Part shown: positions 8,281-16,789 of the stretch, in pieces
Position numbering within the stretch: the first letter of the stretch is position 1
How the letters are laid out: each line of letters opens with the position of its first letter
From: Aliarcobacter lanthieri
GTDB lineage: Bacteria; Campylobacterota; Campylobacteria; Campylobacterales; Arcobacteraceae
NCBI RefSeq assembly: GCF_013201625.1
Contig: NZ_CP053839.1
Location: 1,426,001 to 1,490,000 of the forward strand
Direction of reading: 5' to 3'
Length of the DNA: 64,000 nucleotides
The notes under the pieces: generated by a model
Database searches by the model: none
What the model was told of the DNA's origin: nothing
What the model saw: only the letters and a program-made list of their open reading frames with translations
Position numbers and translations under genes: made by a program

Positions 8281-8898
8281 ATCTTCTTCTCCCTCAGAAA
8301 TTATAATATCTATAGCTTTAACTGGAAAATTAGGTAATTTAAATTTATTATCTTTTATATCAATATTAAAATTTGCATTTTTTGCAATATAAAGCTGTTC
8401 ATTATCTCCAGTTTTTGTTATTTGTTTTAAAGGAACACTATTATAAACCCAAATTTTATATTCACCAAGTTGCCAAATATCACACTTATATCCTAAAATA
8501 TTTTCATTTCCTAAAAATTTAGCTCCCATTTGAGTAAAGCTATCTTTATTTTTAATATTTTCAGCTGGGTTTTCTTTATCAATTTGTAAATCTTGAGAAT
8601 AAATTATCTCATCATTAAAATCTACTGTATATAGTTTATCTTTTGAAATTTTATTGATATTTCGCTCTTCTTCATCATCAAAATTAGCCATTTTATAGAT
8701 AAGTCTTTCATCAACAAGTTCTAACTTACCAAAATCCTTAAAATATAATACACTAGAACCAGTAATAGTACTATTACCTGTAGTTCCTAAAATATCATAT
8801 TCAACAATCCCAGATTTCATATCATATCTATTAGTTTGAGCAAATAAATTATTCAAACCAATAAATAAGAATATAATTATACAAAGTGCTTTCTTCAC
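8278..8898 (-). CDS. Secreted/periplasmic uncharacterised protein (DUF4412-like)
   Basis: The 206-residue product begins with a clear signal peptide, MKKALCIIIFLFIGLNNLFA, cleaved before QTN. The mature part is beta-rich, with a repeat-like lipid-carrier-type layout: MKSGIVEYDILG, then GYKCDIWQLGEYKIWVYNSVPLK near residue 145, where a Cys and the phrase about an exchangeable group resemble DUF4412 and outer-membrane lipoprotein-carrier-like proteins. That family link is tentative. It stands alone between divergent ccoG and convergent GH17 genes. Confidence 0.65.
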   Translation of the reverse strand: MKKALCIIIFLFIGLNNLFAQTNRYDMKSGIVEYDILGTTGNSTITGSSVLYFKDFGKLELVDERLIYKMANFDDEEERNINKISKDKLYTVDFNDEIIYSQDLQIDKENPAENIKNKDSFTQMGAKFLGNENILGYKCDIWQLGEYKIWVYNSVPLKQITKTGDNEQLYIAKNANFNIDIKDNKFKLPNFPVKAIDIIISEGEED

Positions 8899-9014
8899 GG
8901 CCTATTCCTTAAATAATTTATACAAATTATACATATATATAAATAAATTTACTATTCATACCACCAAATAGCCACCATTTTTTATTAACATTAAAAAAAA
9001 TAAAAGGAGTTTTT

Positions 9015-10331
9015 ATGTCTTATGCTAAAAAAAGATATTTTGTATATTTAGCTATTACATTAGTTGTGATGATTATTCCATTTATAACAATAAATGAAAA
9101 TCATATTTTATTACTATCATTTGATAAGTTACAGTTCCATTTTTTAGGAGTTGCTTATAATGTAAACGAACTATATGTTATGCCATTCTTATTAATGTTT
9201 TTGTTTATTGGAATATTTGCATTAACTTCAATATTAGGTAGAATTTGGTGTGGTTGGGCATGTCCACAAACTATTTTTAGAGTAATTTATAGAGATCTAA
9301 TTGAAAGTACAATTTTAGATTTAAGAAGAATAAAAAATAAACAAAAAGATATAGATTATTCAAAAAAATTAAATCAAATTAAAAAATATATCTCTATTAT
9401 TTTATGGTTTATTATAACATTGATTATTTCTTCAAATTTTATGCTTTACTTTGTACCTCCTGAGGATTTCTTTATATATATTCAAGAGCCATTTGAACAT
9501 AGCTTCATGATTATATTTATTTTAAGTGTTGCTCTATTTTTACTTTATGATATTGTTTTTATGAAAGAAAACTTTTGTGTATATGTTTGTCCTTATTCAA
9601 GAATACAATCAGTTTTATATGACAATGATACAAAACAAGTAACTTATGATTTCAACCGTGGAGGAAAGATATATCAAAATGGTATTCAATCTATTTTCAA
9701 AGTAAATCAATTGAAAAACAATGAAGAATGTACAACTTGTAATGCATGTGTTAAAATTTGTCCAACTCATATTGATATTAGAAAAGGTTTACAAGTTGAA
9801 TGTATAAACTGCCTTGAATGTAGTGATGCTTGTAGTACAGTTATGGGTAAATTAGGAAAACCATCACTAATAAACTGGGGAAGTACAAATAAAGTTTTAA
9901 ATCATAAAAAAGTATCTCTTTTTACAAAAAGAAATATTACTTATTTTGTTTCACTTTTTATGTGTATTTTCTTAGCATTCTACTTTTCACTTGAAAAAGA
10001 ACAATTTTTAGTAAATATCAATAAAACTACAGAACTTTATAAAGTTACAGAGGATAAGAAAATAGTAAATAACTATATTTTAACAATTCATAATACTCAA
10101 GATGAACTTCTAACTTTTGATATAAAACTTCAAGATCAAGAAAACTTCAAAATAAAAAGAGCTGAAAGTCCAACTTTAGAAGCAGGGAAAAGAGCTAAAA
10201 TAGTATTAATTATCGAAAGCTTAAATGATATGAAATATGTTCAAATAAAAAATATACCTATTTTTATAGAAGTTAGTACAAAAGAAAAAGATTTTAAAGT
10301 TGTAAAAAAACTAATTTTCTCAAAACCTTAA
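9015..10331 (+). CDS. ccoG: Cytochrome c oxidase accessory protein CcoG (RdxA/FixG family)
   Basis: CcoG is a membrane Fe-S protein used in assembly of cbb3 oxidase, where it takes part in copper reduction. Membrane helices (about 8-28, 55-75, 120-145, 165-182, 310-330) surround a GRIWCGWACPQT motif (C79, C83) and CVYVCPYSR; a ferredoxin domain follows with CTTCNACVKICP and CINCLECSDAC; a C-terminal immunoglobulin-like periplasmic domain ends the protein. The length of 438 is slightly short but complete. AAGGAG precedes the start. The cco oxidase genes are not adjacent. Confidence 0.95.
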   Translation: MSYAKKRYFVYLAITLVVMIIPFITINENHILLLSFDKLQFHFLGVAYNVNELYVMPFLLMFLFIGIFALTSILGRIWCGWACPQTIFRVIYRDLIESTILDLRRIKNKQKDIDYSKKLNQIKKYISIILWFIITLIISSNFMLYFVPPEDFFIYIQEPFEHSFMIIFILSVALFLLYDIVFMKENFCVYVCPYSRIQSVLYDNDTKQVTYDFNRGGKIYQNGIQSIFKVNQLKNNEECTTCNACVKICPTHIDIRKGLQVECINCLECSDACSTVMGKLGKPSLINWGSTNKVLNHKKVSLFTKRNITYFVSLFMCIFLAFYFSLEKEQFLVNINKTTELYKVTEDKKIVNNYILTIHNTQDELLTFDIKLQDQENFKIKRAESPTLEAGKRAKIVLIIESLNDMKYVQIKNIPIFIEVSTKEKDFKVVKKLIFSKP

Positions 10332-10361
10332 ATATTATATGGAATTTTTCCATATAATATT
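10331..10361. terminator. Bidirectional terminator between ccoG and the histidine kinase
   Basis: A perfect inverted repeat, AATATTATATGGAA/TTCCATATAATATT with a 3-base loop, overlaps both convergent stop codons. Confidence 0.85.
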
Positions 10362-11691
10362 AAATAGACTTCTCTATAAATATAGAAAACTTTGCCCCAT
10401 CTTTTATATTTTGTACTTGTAATTTTCCATTGAAACTCTCTTCAATTATAATTTTTGATAAATATAATCCTATTCCAGTACCTTCTTCTTTTGTAGAAAA
10501 ATATGGTTCAAATATTCTCTTAATATTTTTTGGTTTTATTCCACCACCATTATCAAAAATCTCAATTATTACTTCGGCACTAGATGCTAGAACTCTTATA
10601 AATATTTTAGGAAACTCTTTATTTTTTAAAACATCTATAGAATTTGAAACAATAGATAAAATAACTTGTGAAAGTTCATTTTTAACACCAAATACTTTTA
10701 TGCCTTCATAAACTTCAAAGTCTAAACTAATAGAAATATTGTGTTTTTTTATATCTGCACTTAATATTGTAAGTGCATTTTCAATAGCATCTTTTACTAA
10801 AAAATCTTCAATATTTTTTGATTTTTCATAAAACTCTTTAAAGTCATTGATTGTTTTAGATAAAAATATCAACTGTTCATTTGCTTGTTCTATTTTCTTT
10901 TCAAAAAAAACATCATCAAGTTTTCCACTTTCAAATCTTTTTTTTATATTTATTAAAATATATGAAATATTGTTTAAAGGTTGCCTAAATTGATGAGTTA
11001 TATTTGCTATCATTTCACCAGATTTTACAAATTTTGACTGTTGTAAAACCATCTTTTCAAACTCTATATTTTGTTTTTTTAAATCATTATATTTATAAGC
11101 TATTGAAACTGTAAAGAGTACCGCTTCTAAAGTAAATACAAGTAAAACTAAATCAAAATAACCTTTAGTTATATAAAAATTTTTTAAATCAAATATAAAT
11201 AAAACTATACAAAAAAAACTCCAACCAACAACATAAATCAGTGTAGGTTTAAATCCTTGTTTTAAATTAAAAACTATTGATATAAATAAAACTGCATAAA
11301 TAATAGTATATGGTAAATATTCAAATAAAATATAATGATAAAAGGCTGTTAATATAACAATATTTAATAAAAAAGTATTTATAAATAATTCTTTATAAGT
11401 TGTAATTTTAGGTATAAATTGCCCTTCATAGTAATTTATTGCAAAAATAAGAGCAGAAATAGAAGCTAAAATAAAAGATGCCTCTTTATAAAAATGACTT
11501 ATTTCATAAAGTTTACTATATCCTATGATAAAAATAAGAGAAAAAATTTGCATAAAACAATAGCTGATATAAAATATCTCTTTTGAATATAAATATCTAA
11601 CAAAGGTATATACTATTGTCATTAGTAAAATTCCAAAAGTTATACCATAAAAAAGTATTAAATTTATTTCAAAGTCCAATTTTATATCCAA
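10360..11691 (-). CDS. Membrane sensor histidine kinase
   Basis: The N-terminal ~200 residues form about seven membrane helices resembling a 7TM sensor module. A coiled segment (205-220) leads to the H-box ITHQFRQPLNNIS with H233. The ATPase has an N box (SQVILSIVSNSIDVL), G1 FDNGGGI and G2 EGTGIGLYLSKIIIEE, so it looks active. It starts 23 bases inside the end of the response-regulator gene, hence one operon, RR first. The signal is unknown. Confidence 0.92.
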   Translation of the reverse strand: MDIKLDFEINLILFYGITFGILLMTIVYTFVRYLYSKEIFYISYCFMQIFSLIFIIGYSKLYEISHFYKEASFILASISALIFAINYYEGQFIPKITTYKELFINTFLLNIVILTAFYHYILFEYLPYTIIYAVLFISIVFNLKQGFKPTLIYVVGWSFFCIVLFIFDLKNFYITKGYFDLVLLVFTLEAVLFTVSIAYKYNDLKKQNIEFEKMVLQQSKFVKSGEMIANITHQFRQPLNNISYILINIKKRFESGKLDDVFFEKKIEQANEQLIFLSKTINDFKEFYEKSKNIEDFLVKDAIENALTILSADIKKHNISISLDFEVYEGIKVFGVKNELSQVILSIVSNSIDVLKNKEFPKIFIRVLASSAEVIIEIFDNGGGIKPKNIKRIFEPYFSTKEEGTGIGLYLSKIIIEESFNGKLQVQNIKDGAKFSIFIEKSI

Positions 11692-12349
11692 TATTTGTAA
11701 GATTTTGTATCAAATCATTTGGTAATTTATGTTTTATATTCTTTACTAAAGTTTTTAAGGCATCTTTAGTCATCACACTATCAAACCAAATATAAGCTTC
11801 AAGCTCTTCATAGCTTACATATCTAGATTTATTTTTGATTAAAATATCTAAAAAAGCCATCTCTTTTGCTCTTAATTTTACTATTTCATTTTTTATTACT
11901 AGTGTTTTATTAAAAGTATCAAAATATGAATCTTCATCAAGTTTTACAATATTTGAAATATCTTCACTCAAAGCTTCTATACATAAATATAAAGCAGATT
12001 CAAAATCTTTTTCATTTACTGGTTTTATAAGATATTTTATAAGATGTAATTCAACTGCTTTTAGTAAATACTCTTGTTTACAAAAAGCTGTAATTATAAT
12101 AATTTGAGTATTTTTATCTTTTTGTCTTATTCTTTTTACAAATTCTAATCCATCCATTTTTGGCATTTGTATATCTGTTATTATTATATCTGGTTTATAT
12201 TTTTCATATATTTGTAAGGCAGTTATAGCATTTGAAGCTTCATAAATAGTTTCAAAGTAATTTTCCAAGTATTCAATACCATTTTCTCTTGCTATATCAT
12301 CATCTTCAACATATAAAATTTTAATATTTTTATTAATATTTTTTAACAT
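11669..12349 (-). CDS. OmpR/PhoB-type response regulator
   Basis: The receiver domain (residues 8-125) has the acidic pair EDDD, phospho-acceptor Asp59 in IIITDIQMPKMDG, Thr in IIITAF, and Lys in YLIKPVNEK. The C-terminal part (about 145-226) is a winged-helix effector: the pattern LRAKEMAFLDILIKNKSRYVS, then a recognition helix and GYKIGL ending is typical of Trans_reg_C. It overlaps the kinase gene and is the probable partner. The regulon is unknown. Confidence 0.92.
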   Translation of the reverse strand: MLKNINKNIKILYVEDDDIARENGIEYLENYFETIYEASNAITALQIYEKYKPDIIITDIQMPKMDGLEFVKRIRQKDKNTQIIIITAFCKQEYLLKAVELHLIKYLIKPVNEKDFESALYLCIEALSEDISNIVKLDEDSYFDTFNKTLVIKNEIVKLRAKEMAFLDILIKNKSRYVSYEELEAYIWFDSVMTKDALKTLVKNIKHKLPNDLIQNLTNIGYKIGL

Positions 12350-12391
12350 TTTGTATTATATCTTATATACTATTATGCTAAAATTTTTACA

Positions 12392-12949
12392 ATGAAAGAT
12401 TATAATATTTATACAACTATTATCAAAACTCCTATACTTAATATGTTTACAGCTAGTTATAAAAATGAACTTATTCTTTTTATTCCTTATGAAAAAGATT
12501 ATTGTGAAAAAAGAATTGAAAAATTTAAGAAGATTTTAGGTGCATCTAGTATCATAAGAGATGATAATAAATTTGATAAATTAAAAATAGAATTAAATGA
12601 GTATTTTAATAAAAAACGATTCTTTTTTACAATACCTTTAAAATTTATAGGAACACCTTTTCAAATCAAATGTTGGAAAGTTTTACAAGAAATTCCTTAT
12701 GGAAAAACTATTAGTTATAAAGAAGAAGCAAAAAATATAGGAAATGAAAAAGCTTATAGAGCTGTTGCAAATGCAAATGGAAAGAATAACTTCAGTATTA
12801 TTGTTCCATGTCATAGAGTTATAGCAAAAGATGGTAAGATTGGTGGTTACACAGGTGGAATTTGGATAAAAGAGTTTTTACTAAATTTAGAAAATATAAA
12901 AAAGGACAAATATGAATTTAATAGCACTTCAGATGAAAACAACAAATAA
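12392..12949 (+). CDS. ogt: Methylated-DNA--protein-cysteine methyltransferase (Ogt type)
   Basis: The enzyme removes O6-alkyl groups from guanine by transferring them to its own cysteine. The methyl acceptor is Cys140 in IIVPCHRVIAKDGKIGGYTGG. The helix-turn-helix around ISYKEEAKNIGNEKAYRAVANANGK has the arginine finger (R123). The length of 185 fits Ogt. The gene overlaps the next ORF by 38 bases, so both are probably one transcript. A second PCHRV protein is encoded at 32407. Confidence 0.94.
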   Translation: MKDYNIYTTIIKTPILNMFTASYKNELILFIPYEKDYCEKRIEKFKKILGASSIIRDDNKFDKLKIELNEYFNKKRFFFTIPLKFIGTPFQIKCWKVLQEIPYGKTISYKEEAKNIGNEKAYRAVANANGKNNFSIIVPCHRVIAKDGKIGGYTGGIWIKEFLLNLENIKKDKYEFNSTSDENNK

Positions 12950-13628
12950 TTTTGAAGAAAATCTAAAAACATTAAAAGAATTAATACAAAAATGTGAAGA
13001 TAATTCTATTATTTTAGCACCAGAGTTAGCTATTAGTGGATTTGCATATGATAAGATGGAAGAAGCTAGTATATTTTCTATTAAAGCAATAGAAGAATTA
13101 ATAAATTTATCAATTAACAAAATTTTAGCATTTACAACTATTATAAAAGAAGATGAAAAATTTTATAATACACTTTTTATAATTTATAATAGAAACATTA
13201 TTCATATTCAATCAAAAATAAAACTTTTTCCATTAGGAGAAGAAGATAAATATTTCACACCAAGCAATTCAAATACTATAAAAATAATTGAAGTTAATGG
13301 TTTAAAAATTGCAACTCTTATTTGTTTTGAACTTAGATTTCCTATTCTTTGGGAACAATTAAAAGGTGCTGATATTATATTAAATCCAGCAATGTGGGGT
13401 ATAAAAAGAAAAGATCATTATGAAAGTATAAATAAAGCTTTAGCATTAGTAAATCAATGTTTTGTGATAGCATCAAATAGTGCAAATGATAATATGGCAA
13501 AAGGAAGTGCTATAATAAGCCCTTTTGGAACAGTTATAAAAGATGATTCACAAACTATAATAAAAGCAACTTTTGATAAAGATGAGATAAAAAAAGTTAG
13601 AAGTTATATAAATGTAGGTTTAAAATGA
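12912..13628 (+). CDS. Carbon-nitrogen hydrolase (nitrilase superfamily)
   Basis: This 238-residue amidase-fold protein has the family triad: Glu38 in ILAPELAISGF, a Lys in SKIKLFPLGEEDKYF (about 102-104) and Cys138 in TLICFELRFP. The length and motif order resemble omega-amidase YafV-like members, but the substrate cannot be read from the sequence. Its start lies within the end of ogt, 38 bases overlap, so the genes are co-transcribed; no functional link is evident. Confidence 0.88.
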   Translation: MNLIALQMKTTNNFEENLKTLKELIQKCEDNSIILAPELAISGFAYDKMEEASIFSIKAIEELINLSINKILAFTTIIKEDEKFYNTLFIIYNRNIIHIQSKIKLFPLGEEDKYFTPSNSNTIKIIEVNGLKIATLICFELRFPILWEQLKGADIILNPAMWGIKRKDHYESINKALALVNQCFVIASNSANDNMAKGSAIISPFGTVIKDDSQTIIKATFDKDEIKKVRSYINVGLK

Positions 13629-13708
13629 TTATTTTTGCATATACAATTTTTTCACAATTTTAAAATATTATCTAAACTCATAGTAAAAATTCAATAAGGA
13701 GAAAAGCA

Positions 13709-14206
13709 TTGAAATTTAAGTCAATACTACTGGTTTTATTATTCATTTCTAATGTCTTTGCATCTGAAATAGATATAAAAAATTTAACCCCTCAACAATT
13801 AGAAACTCTAAAAGAGATAAAAAAATATGGAGAAGACCATGGACTTGGCTATACTTTAATGGCAATAGCCATAAAAGAGTCAAAATTAGGTACTTATATG
13901 GTAAATCTTGATACAAAGGATTTTGGACTTTATCAAGCAAATATAAGAACTGTTTTAAGTAGACAAAATATAAAAGATACTGTTTGGAATAGAAATGTTT
14001 TTGCTTCAAAACTTGTTTCTGATTTCCAATTTGCTACTCAAAATGCAATAGAAGAACTAACTTTTTGGCAAAAAATTCATCGAAATGATTGGTCAAAAGT
14101 TTGGGGAAGTTATAACGCTGGATATAAATACAATAGTAAAGAAGCTCAAGCATACTCAAAAGAAATTGCCTCAATCATTAGAGAGCTAAAAAAAATTAAC
14201 GTATAA
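13709..14206 (+). CDS. Periplasmic lytic transglycosylase-like protein
   Basis: The start is TTG behind AAGGAG, with a signal peptide MKFKSILLVLLFISNVFA. The mature 145-residue domain has an SLT (lysozyme-fold) layout: MAIAIKESKLG with Glu57 as presumed catalytic acid, DFGLYQANI in place of the usual GxMQ, and SYNAGYKYN. The protein is much shorter than Slt70 and lacks extra domains, resembling small specialised transglycosylases. A precise role (wall gap for a complex or recycling) is not indicated. Confidence 0.82.
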   Translation: MKFKSILLVLLFISNVFASEIDIKNLTPQQLETLKEIKKYGEDHGLGYTLMAIAIKESKLGTYMVNLDTKDFGLYQANIRTVLSRQNIKDTVWNRNVFASKLVSDFQFATQNAIEELTFWQKIHRNDWSKVWGSYNAGYKYNSKEAQAYSKEIASIIRELKKINV

Positions 14207-14210
14207 TAAA

Positions 14211-14234
14211 AACAGCCAGTTTCTTCTGGTTGTA
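14211..14234 (+). terminator. Weak hairpin after the transglycosylase gene
   Basis: ACAGCCAG can pair with CTGGTTGT (one G-T pair) around a 6-base loop. No clear T-run follows, so it may be a weak terminator or a leader structure for the DUF2325 transcript. Confidence 0.35.
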
Positions 14235-14348
14235 CTCAAAGTTTAAGAAAATCAAAAAAAATAATAGCAATTATCATAATTTAATTAATTTTTAAGTTTA
14301 GTTCTTGTAATATGTTCCGATACCAATTATCACTATAAAGGATAAAAA

Positions 14349-14690
14349 ATGAGTGTTTTAATTATCGGTGGAGACCAAATATCACAAATTACTTCGATGC
14401 TAACAAATTTAGGTGCAAAAAATATAAATCACTGGGATGCAAGAAAAAAATCTTCTGCTCCAAAGAAAAAAGTTCCTCAAGATACAGATTGCATAGTTAT
14501 GCTAACTTCTTTTTTAAACCATAATACTATGCTTAAATATAAAAATGAAGCAAAAAAGAAAAATATTCCATTTATATGTGCAAAAAGATCAATATCTTGT
14601 GTTTATGATGAATATGTAAAAATTATGGGAATAAAAGATTGTAGTCAATGCTATGCTAACTGTAGTAATAAGGAACTTGAATGCCAATAG
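14349..14690 (+). CDS. DUF2325 domain protein
   Basis: The 113-residue protein matches the DUF2325 layout: a strand-turn start MSVLIIGGDQ, a GAKNINHWDAR element, DCIVMLTSFLNHN, and a Cys-containing tail DCSQCYANCSNKELEC. The C-terminal Cys cluster (four Cys within 18 residues) suggests metal or redox chemistry, but the family has no assigned function. It overlaps the next gene by 10 bases and begins the iron/redox cluster of DUF2325-unknown-flavodoxin, next to fur and feoAB. Confidence 0.75.
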   Translation: MSVLIIGGDQISQITSMLTNLGAKNINHWDARKKSSAPKKKVPQDTDCIVMLTSFLNHNTMLKYKNEAKKKNIPFICAKRSISCVYDEYVKIMGIKDCSQCYANCSNKELECQ

Positions 14691-15436
14691 AAAATACATT
14701 TATTGGATTTTCAAGCAATATAGAGTATTTACCTAAAGATTTTGATGAATTTAACTCTATATACAGATTAAGACATTTATTCTTAGGACTTAGCAATAAT
14801 ATTTTAAAATCATATTGTAATTTTACAAAATATGAACAAAAGAAATTATCACTTATCCCTTTAAATAAAGCTTTTGAATATAAAATAAAAAATATGTTAC
14901 CTATAGAATTTGTAAAAGTAAAAAAAACTACAAGTATGAAGTTCAATTTGTGTGTAAGTTCTACAAAGATTATTAACAATTATTTAAATGGTAATATAAG
15001 TTATGTTATTTCTTCTAGTAATTTGCTACCTGTAGCAAAACTAATATCGATTTGTTTCATACAAAATAGATTTCAATTATTAATTGATAAAGATTTACTA
15101 TTCCATGAGTTTGTTTTAGATAAAATAAAAAAACTTCATGGAAGTAAAAAAGTTATTGATTTAGGCGATTCTATTTGTATACGAGTACAAGATTCTATAG
15201 GTGTTAAAATTTATACATCTTGGAAACATATAGAAGCAAAAAAACCAAATATAAAAAATGAGTTAGATAATGCAATAAAATCTATAAAAAAAGGTGAATT
15301 TTATCAAATATATTTAGCTTACCCAAAAAACAAACAATTTACTAGACATATACCTGTTTATGTAGATGAATTAAAAAATAGAGAGTATCAAATTAAAGCA
15401 ATACCTTACTCTTTTAGATCAATTATAAAAAATTAA
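14681..15436 (+). CDS. Uncharacterised protein in the iron/redox cluster
   Basis: I do not recognise the family. The 251-residue protein is basic, without signal peptide or clear membrane helices, with mixed alpha/beta sequence and scattered Cys. AAGGA sits before the ATG, which lies within the last codons of the DUF2325 gene, so the pair are coupled. The flavodoxin starts 19 bases later. Co-location with flavodoxin, Fur and Feo suggests a role in iron or electron-transfer metabolism; this is inference from neighbours only. Confidence 0.6.
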   Translation: MPIENTFIGFSSNIEYLPKDFDEFNSIYRLRHLFLGLSNNILKSYCNFTKYEQKKLSLIPLNKAFEYKIKNMLPIEFVKVKKTTSMKFNLCVSSTKIINNYLNGNISYVISSSNLLPVAKLISICFIQNRFQLLIDKDLLFHEFVLDKIKKLHGSKKVIDLGDSICIRVQDSIGVKIYTSWKHIEAKKPNIKNELDNAIKSIKKGEFYQIYLAYPKNKQFTRHIPVYVDELKNREYQIKAIPYSFRSIIKN

Positions 15437-15455
15437 AAAAAGGATAAAAAATAAG

Positions 15456-15953
15456 ATGGCAACAGCAATATTTTACGGAAGTAATACTGGAAACTGTGAG
15501 GATGTAGCTAAAAAAATAGCTAAAAAATTAGGAAATATAGATATTTTTAATCTTGATAAAACTAAAATAGAAAAAATAAATGAATACGATAAAATTATTT
15601 TAGGTGCTTCAACTTGGGGAGATGGCGAATTAAATGATGACTGGGAAAGTGCTTGGGATGATTTTAAAGAACTTGATTTATCAAATAAAACAATAGCACT
15701 TTTTGGTTTAGGTGATCAAGAAAGTTATTGTGATGAATTTTCAAATGCAATAGGAATTATTTATGAACATCTACAAGAAGTAGGAACAAAAGTAGTTGGT
15801 TTTACATCAACTGAAGGATATTATCATGATTATTCAAAAGCACAAATAAATAAAGAATTTGTAGGCTTAGTAATAGATGAAGATAACCAAAGTGATTTAA
15901 CTGATGAAAGAATAGAAAGTTGGGTAAACCAAATAAAATCTGATATATTATAA
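15456..15953 (+). CDS. fldA: Flavodoxin
   Basis: Flavodoxin is a small FMN electron carrier that replaces ferredoxin under iron limitation. The phosphate loop FYGSNTGNCEDVA, the isoalloxazine-contacting ASTWGDGELNDDW and LFGLGDQESYCDEF are all family marks, and 165 residues is the usual length. It lies behind the DUF2325-unknown pair, and convergent to fur. It is the likely last gene of that operon. Confidence 0.95.
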   Translation: MATAIFYGSNTGNCEDVAKKIAKKLGNIDIFNLDKTKIEKINEYDKIILGASTWGDGELNDDWESAWDDFKELDLSNKTIALFGLGDQESYCDEFSNAIGIIYEHLQEVGTKVVGFTSTEGYYHDYSKAQINKEFVGLVIDEDNQSDLTDERIESWVNQIKSDIL

Positions 15954-15957
15954 AATA

Positions 15958-15986
15958 AAAAGTAGTATAAAAACTATACTACTTTT
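15958..15986. terminator. Bidirectional terminator between fldA and fur
   Basis: A 12-base perfect stem, AAAAGTAGTATA/TATACTACTTTT, with a 5-base loop overlaps the end of fur and has A/T tails on both sides. Confidence 0.85.
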
Positions 15987-16431
15987 GACAATTCTCACAA
16001 ATACCATAAAGTTGCATTGAATGACTAGATATTTTAAATTTATTAGCTTTTGCAATTTTCTCTTGTCTTTTTTCAATCTCATCATCAACAAATTCAATAA
16101 TAGAATTACATTCTGTACAAATTAAGTGATCATGGTGTGACTTCATATTACTTTCATATTTTTTACCTTCAGTTCCAAAGTTAATTGATGCAATCAAATC
16201 TACTTCTTCTAAAAAACTTAAAGCTCTATATACTGTAGCAATACCAACATTTGATTTAGGATATTCTTTTTTTATCTGATTATAAATCTCTTCAGCCGTT
16301 AAGTGATCATTTGCATGCAATAATATACTTAAAACAATCTCTCTCTGCTCTGTGTACTTAAGACCTTTTTGCTTAACTATTCTTCTAAGATCGTTAATTA
16401 CTTCTTCGTAATTATTATTATTCTCTATCAT
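15979..16431 (-). CDS. fur: Ferric uptake regulator Fur
   Basis: Fur is the iron-dependent repressor. A winged helix (about 15-85, with KGLKYTEQREIVLSIL and GIATVYRALSFLEE) precedes a dimer/metal domain containing HHDHLICTECNSIIEF and a second CxxC, GICENC, near the end. Both zinc Cys pairs and the His-rich site are intact. PerR is the other possibility; the adjacent divergent feoAB favours Fur. It is divergent from feoA across a 138-base shared region. Confidence 0.9.
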   Translation of the reverse strand: MIENNNNYEEVINDLRRIVKQKGLKYTEQREIVLSILLHANDHLTAEEIYNQIKKEYPKSNVGIATVYRALSFLEEVDLIASINFGTEGKKYESNMKSHHDHLICTECNSIIEFVDDEIEKRQEKIAKANKFKISSHSMQLYGICENCQK

Positions 16432-16535
16432 GTAACACCTCTTATTTTTTTAAACTACATAGTATATCTAAAGTTTATAAAAAATTCAAAGTATATTATT
16501 AAAATTCTACATAACTTTAAATATTTTTGTATTAC

Positions 16536-16548
16536 AATAACAATTATT
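16536..16548. promoter_or_regulatory. Possible Fur-type operator before feoA
   Basis: AATAACAATTATT is an imperfect inverted repeat AATAA-N3-TTATT, similar to half-sites of Fur boxes, and it ends 21 bases before the feoA start. In such AT-rich DNA similar strings occur by chance, so this is tentative. Confidence 0.3.
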
Positions 16549-16569
16549 AAGTTATAAAAGGAGTAAAAA

Positions 16570-16788
16570 ATGTCTGTTAATGACTTAGATTTAGAAAAAA
16601 TAACTACGATAAAAGCTATAAATTGTGATGAAATTCTAAGGAATAGATTATATTCTTTTGGAATAACTGAAGGAGTACCTATTAGTGTAACTGCAAAATC
16701 TTTAGCAAAGAAGACTATTGAAATAAAAATAAATCAGTCAAAAGTTGCTTTAAGACATAGTGAAGCAAATAAAATAGAGGTTCATTAA
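16570..16788 (+). CDS. feoA: Ferrous iron transport protein FeoA
   Basis: The 72-residue protein is a small SH3-like FeoA domain (RLYSFGITEGVPISVTAKSL, then the ALRHSEANKIEV end). It is thought to modulate FeoB. AAGGAG precedes the ATG, and feoB follows after 1 base. Expression is probably iron-controlled given the divergent fur. Confidence 0.93.
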   Translation: MSVNDLDLEKITTIKAINCDEILRNRLYSFGITEGVPISVTAKSLAKKTIEIKINQSKVALRHSEANKIEVH

Positions 16789-16789
16789 T

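Noticed and set aside
14260-14348. AT-rich palindromes resembling Fur boxes before the DUF2325 gene
   Set aside because: ATTATCATAAT-like strings are too common in this DNA; no full match to a Fur box.
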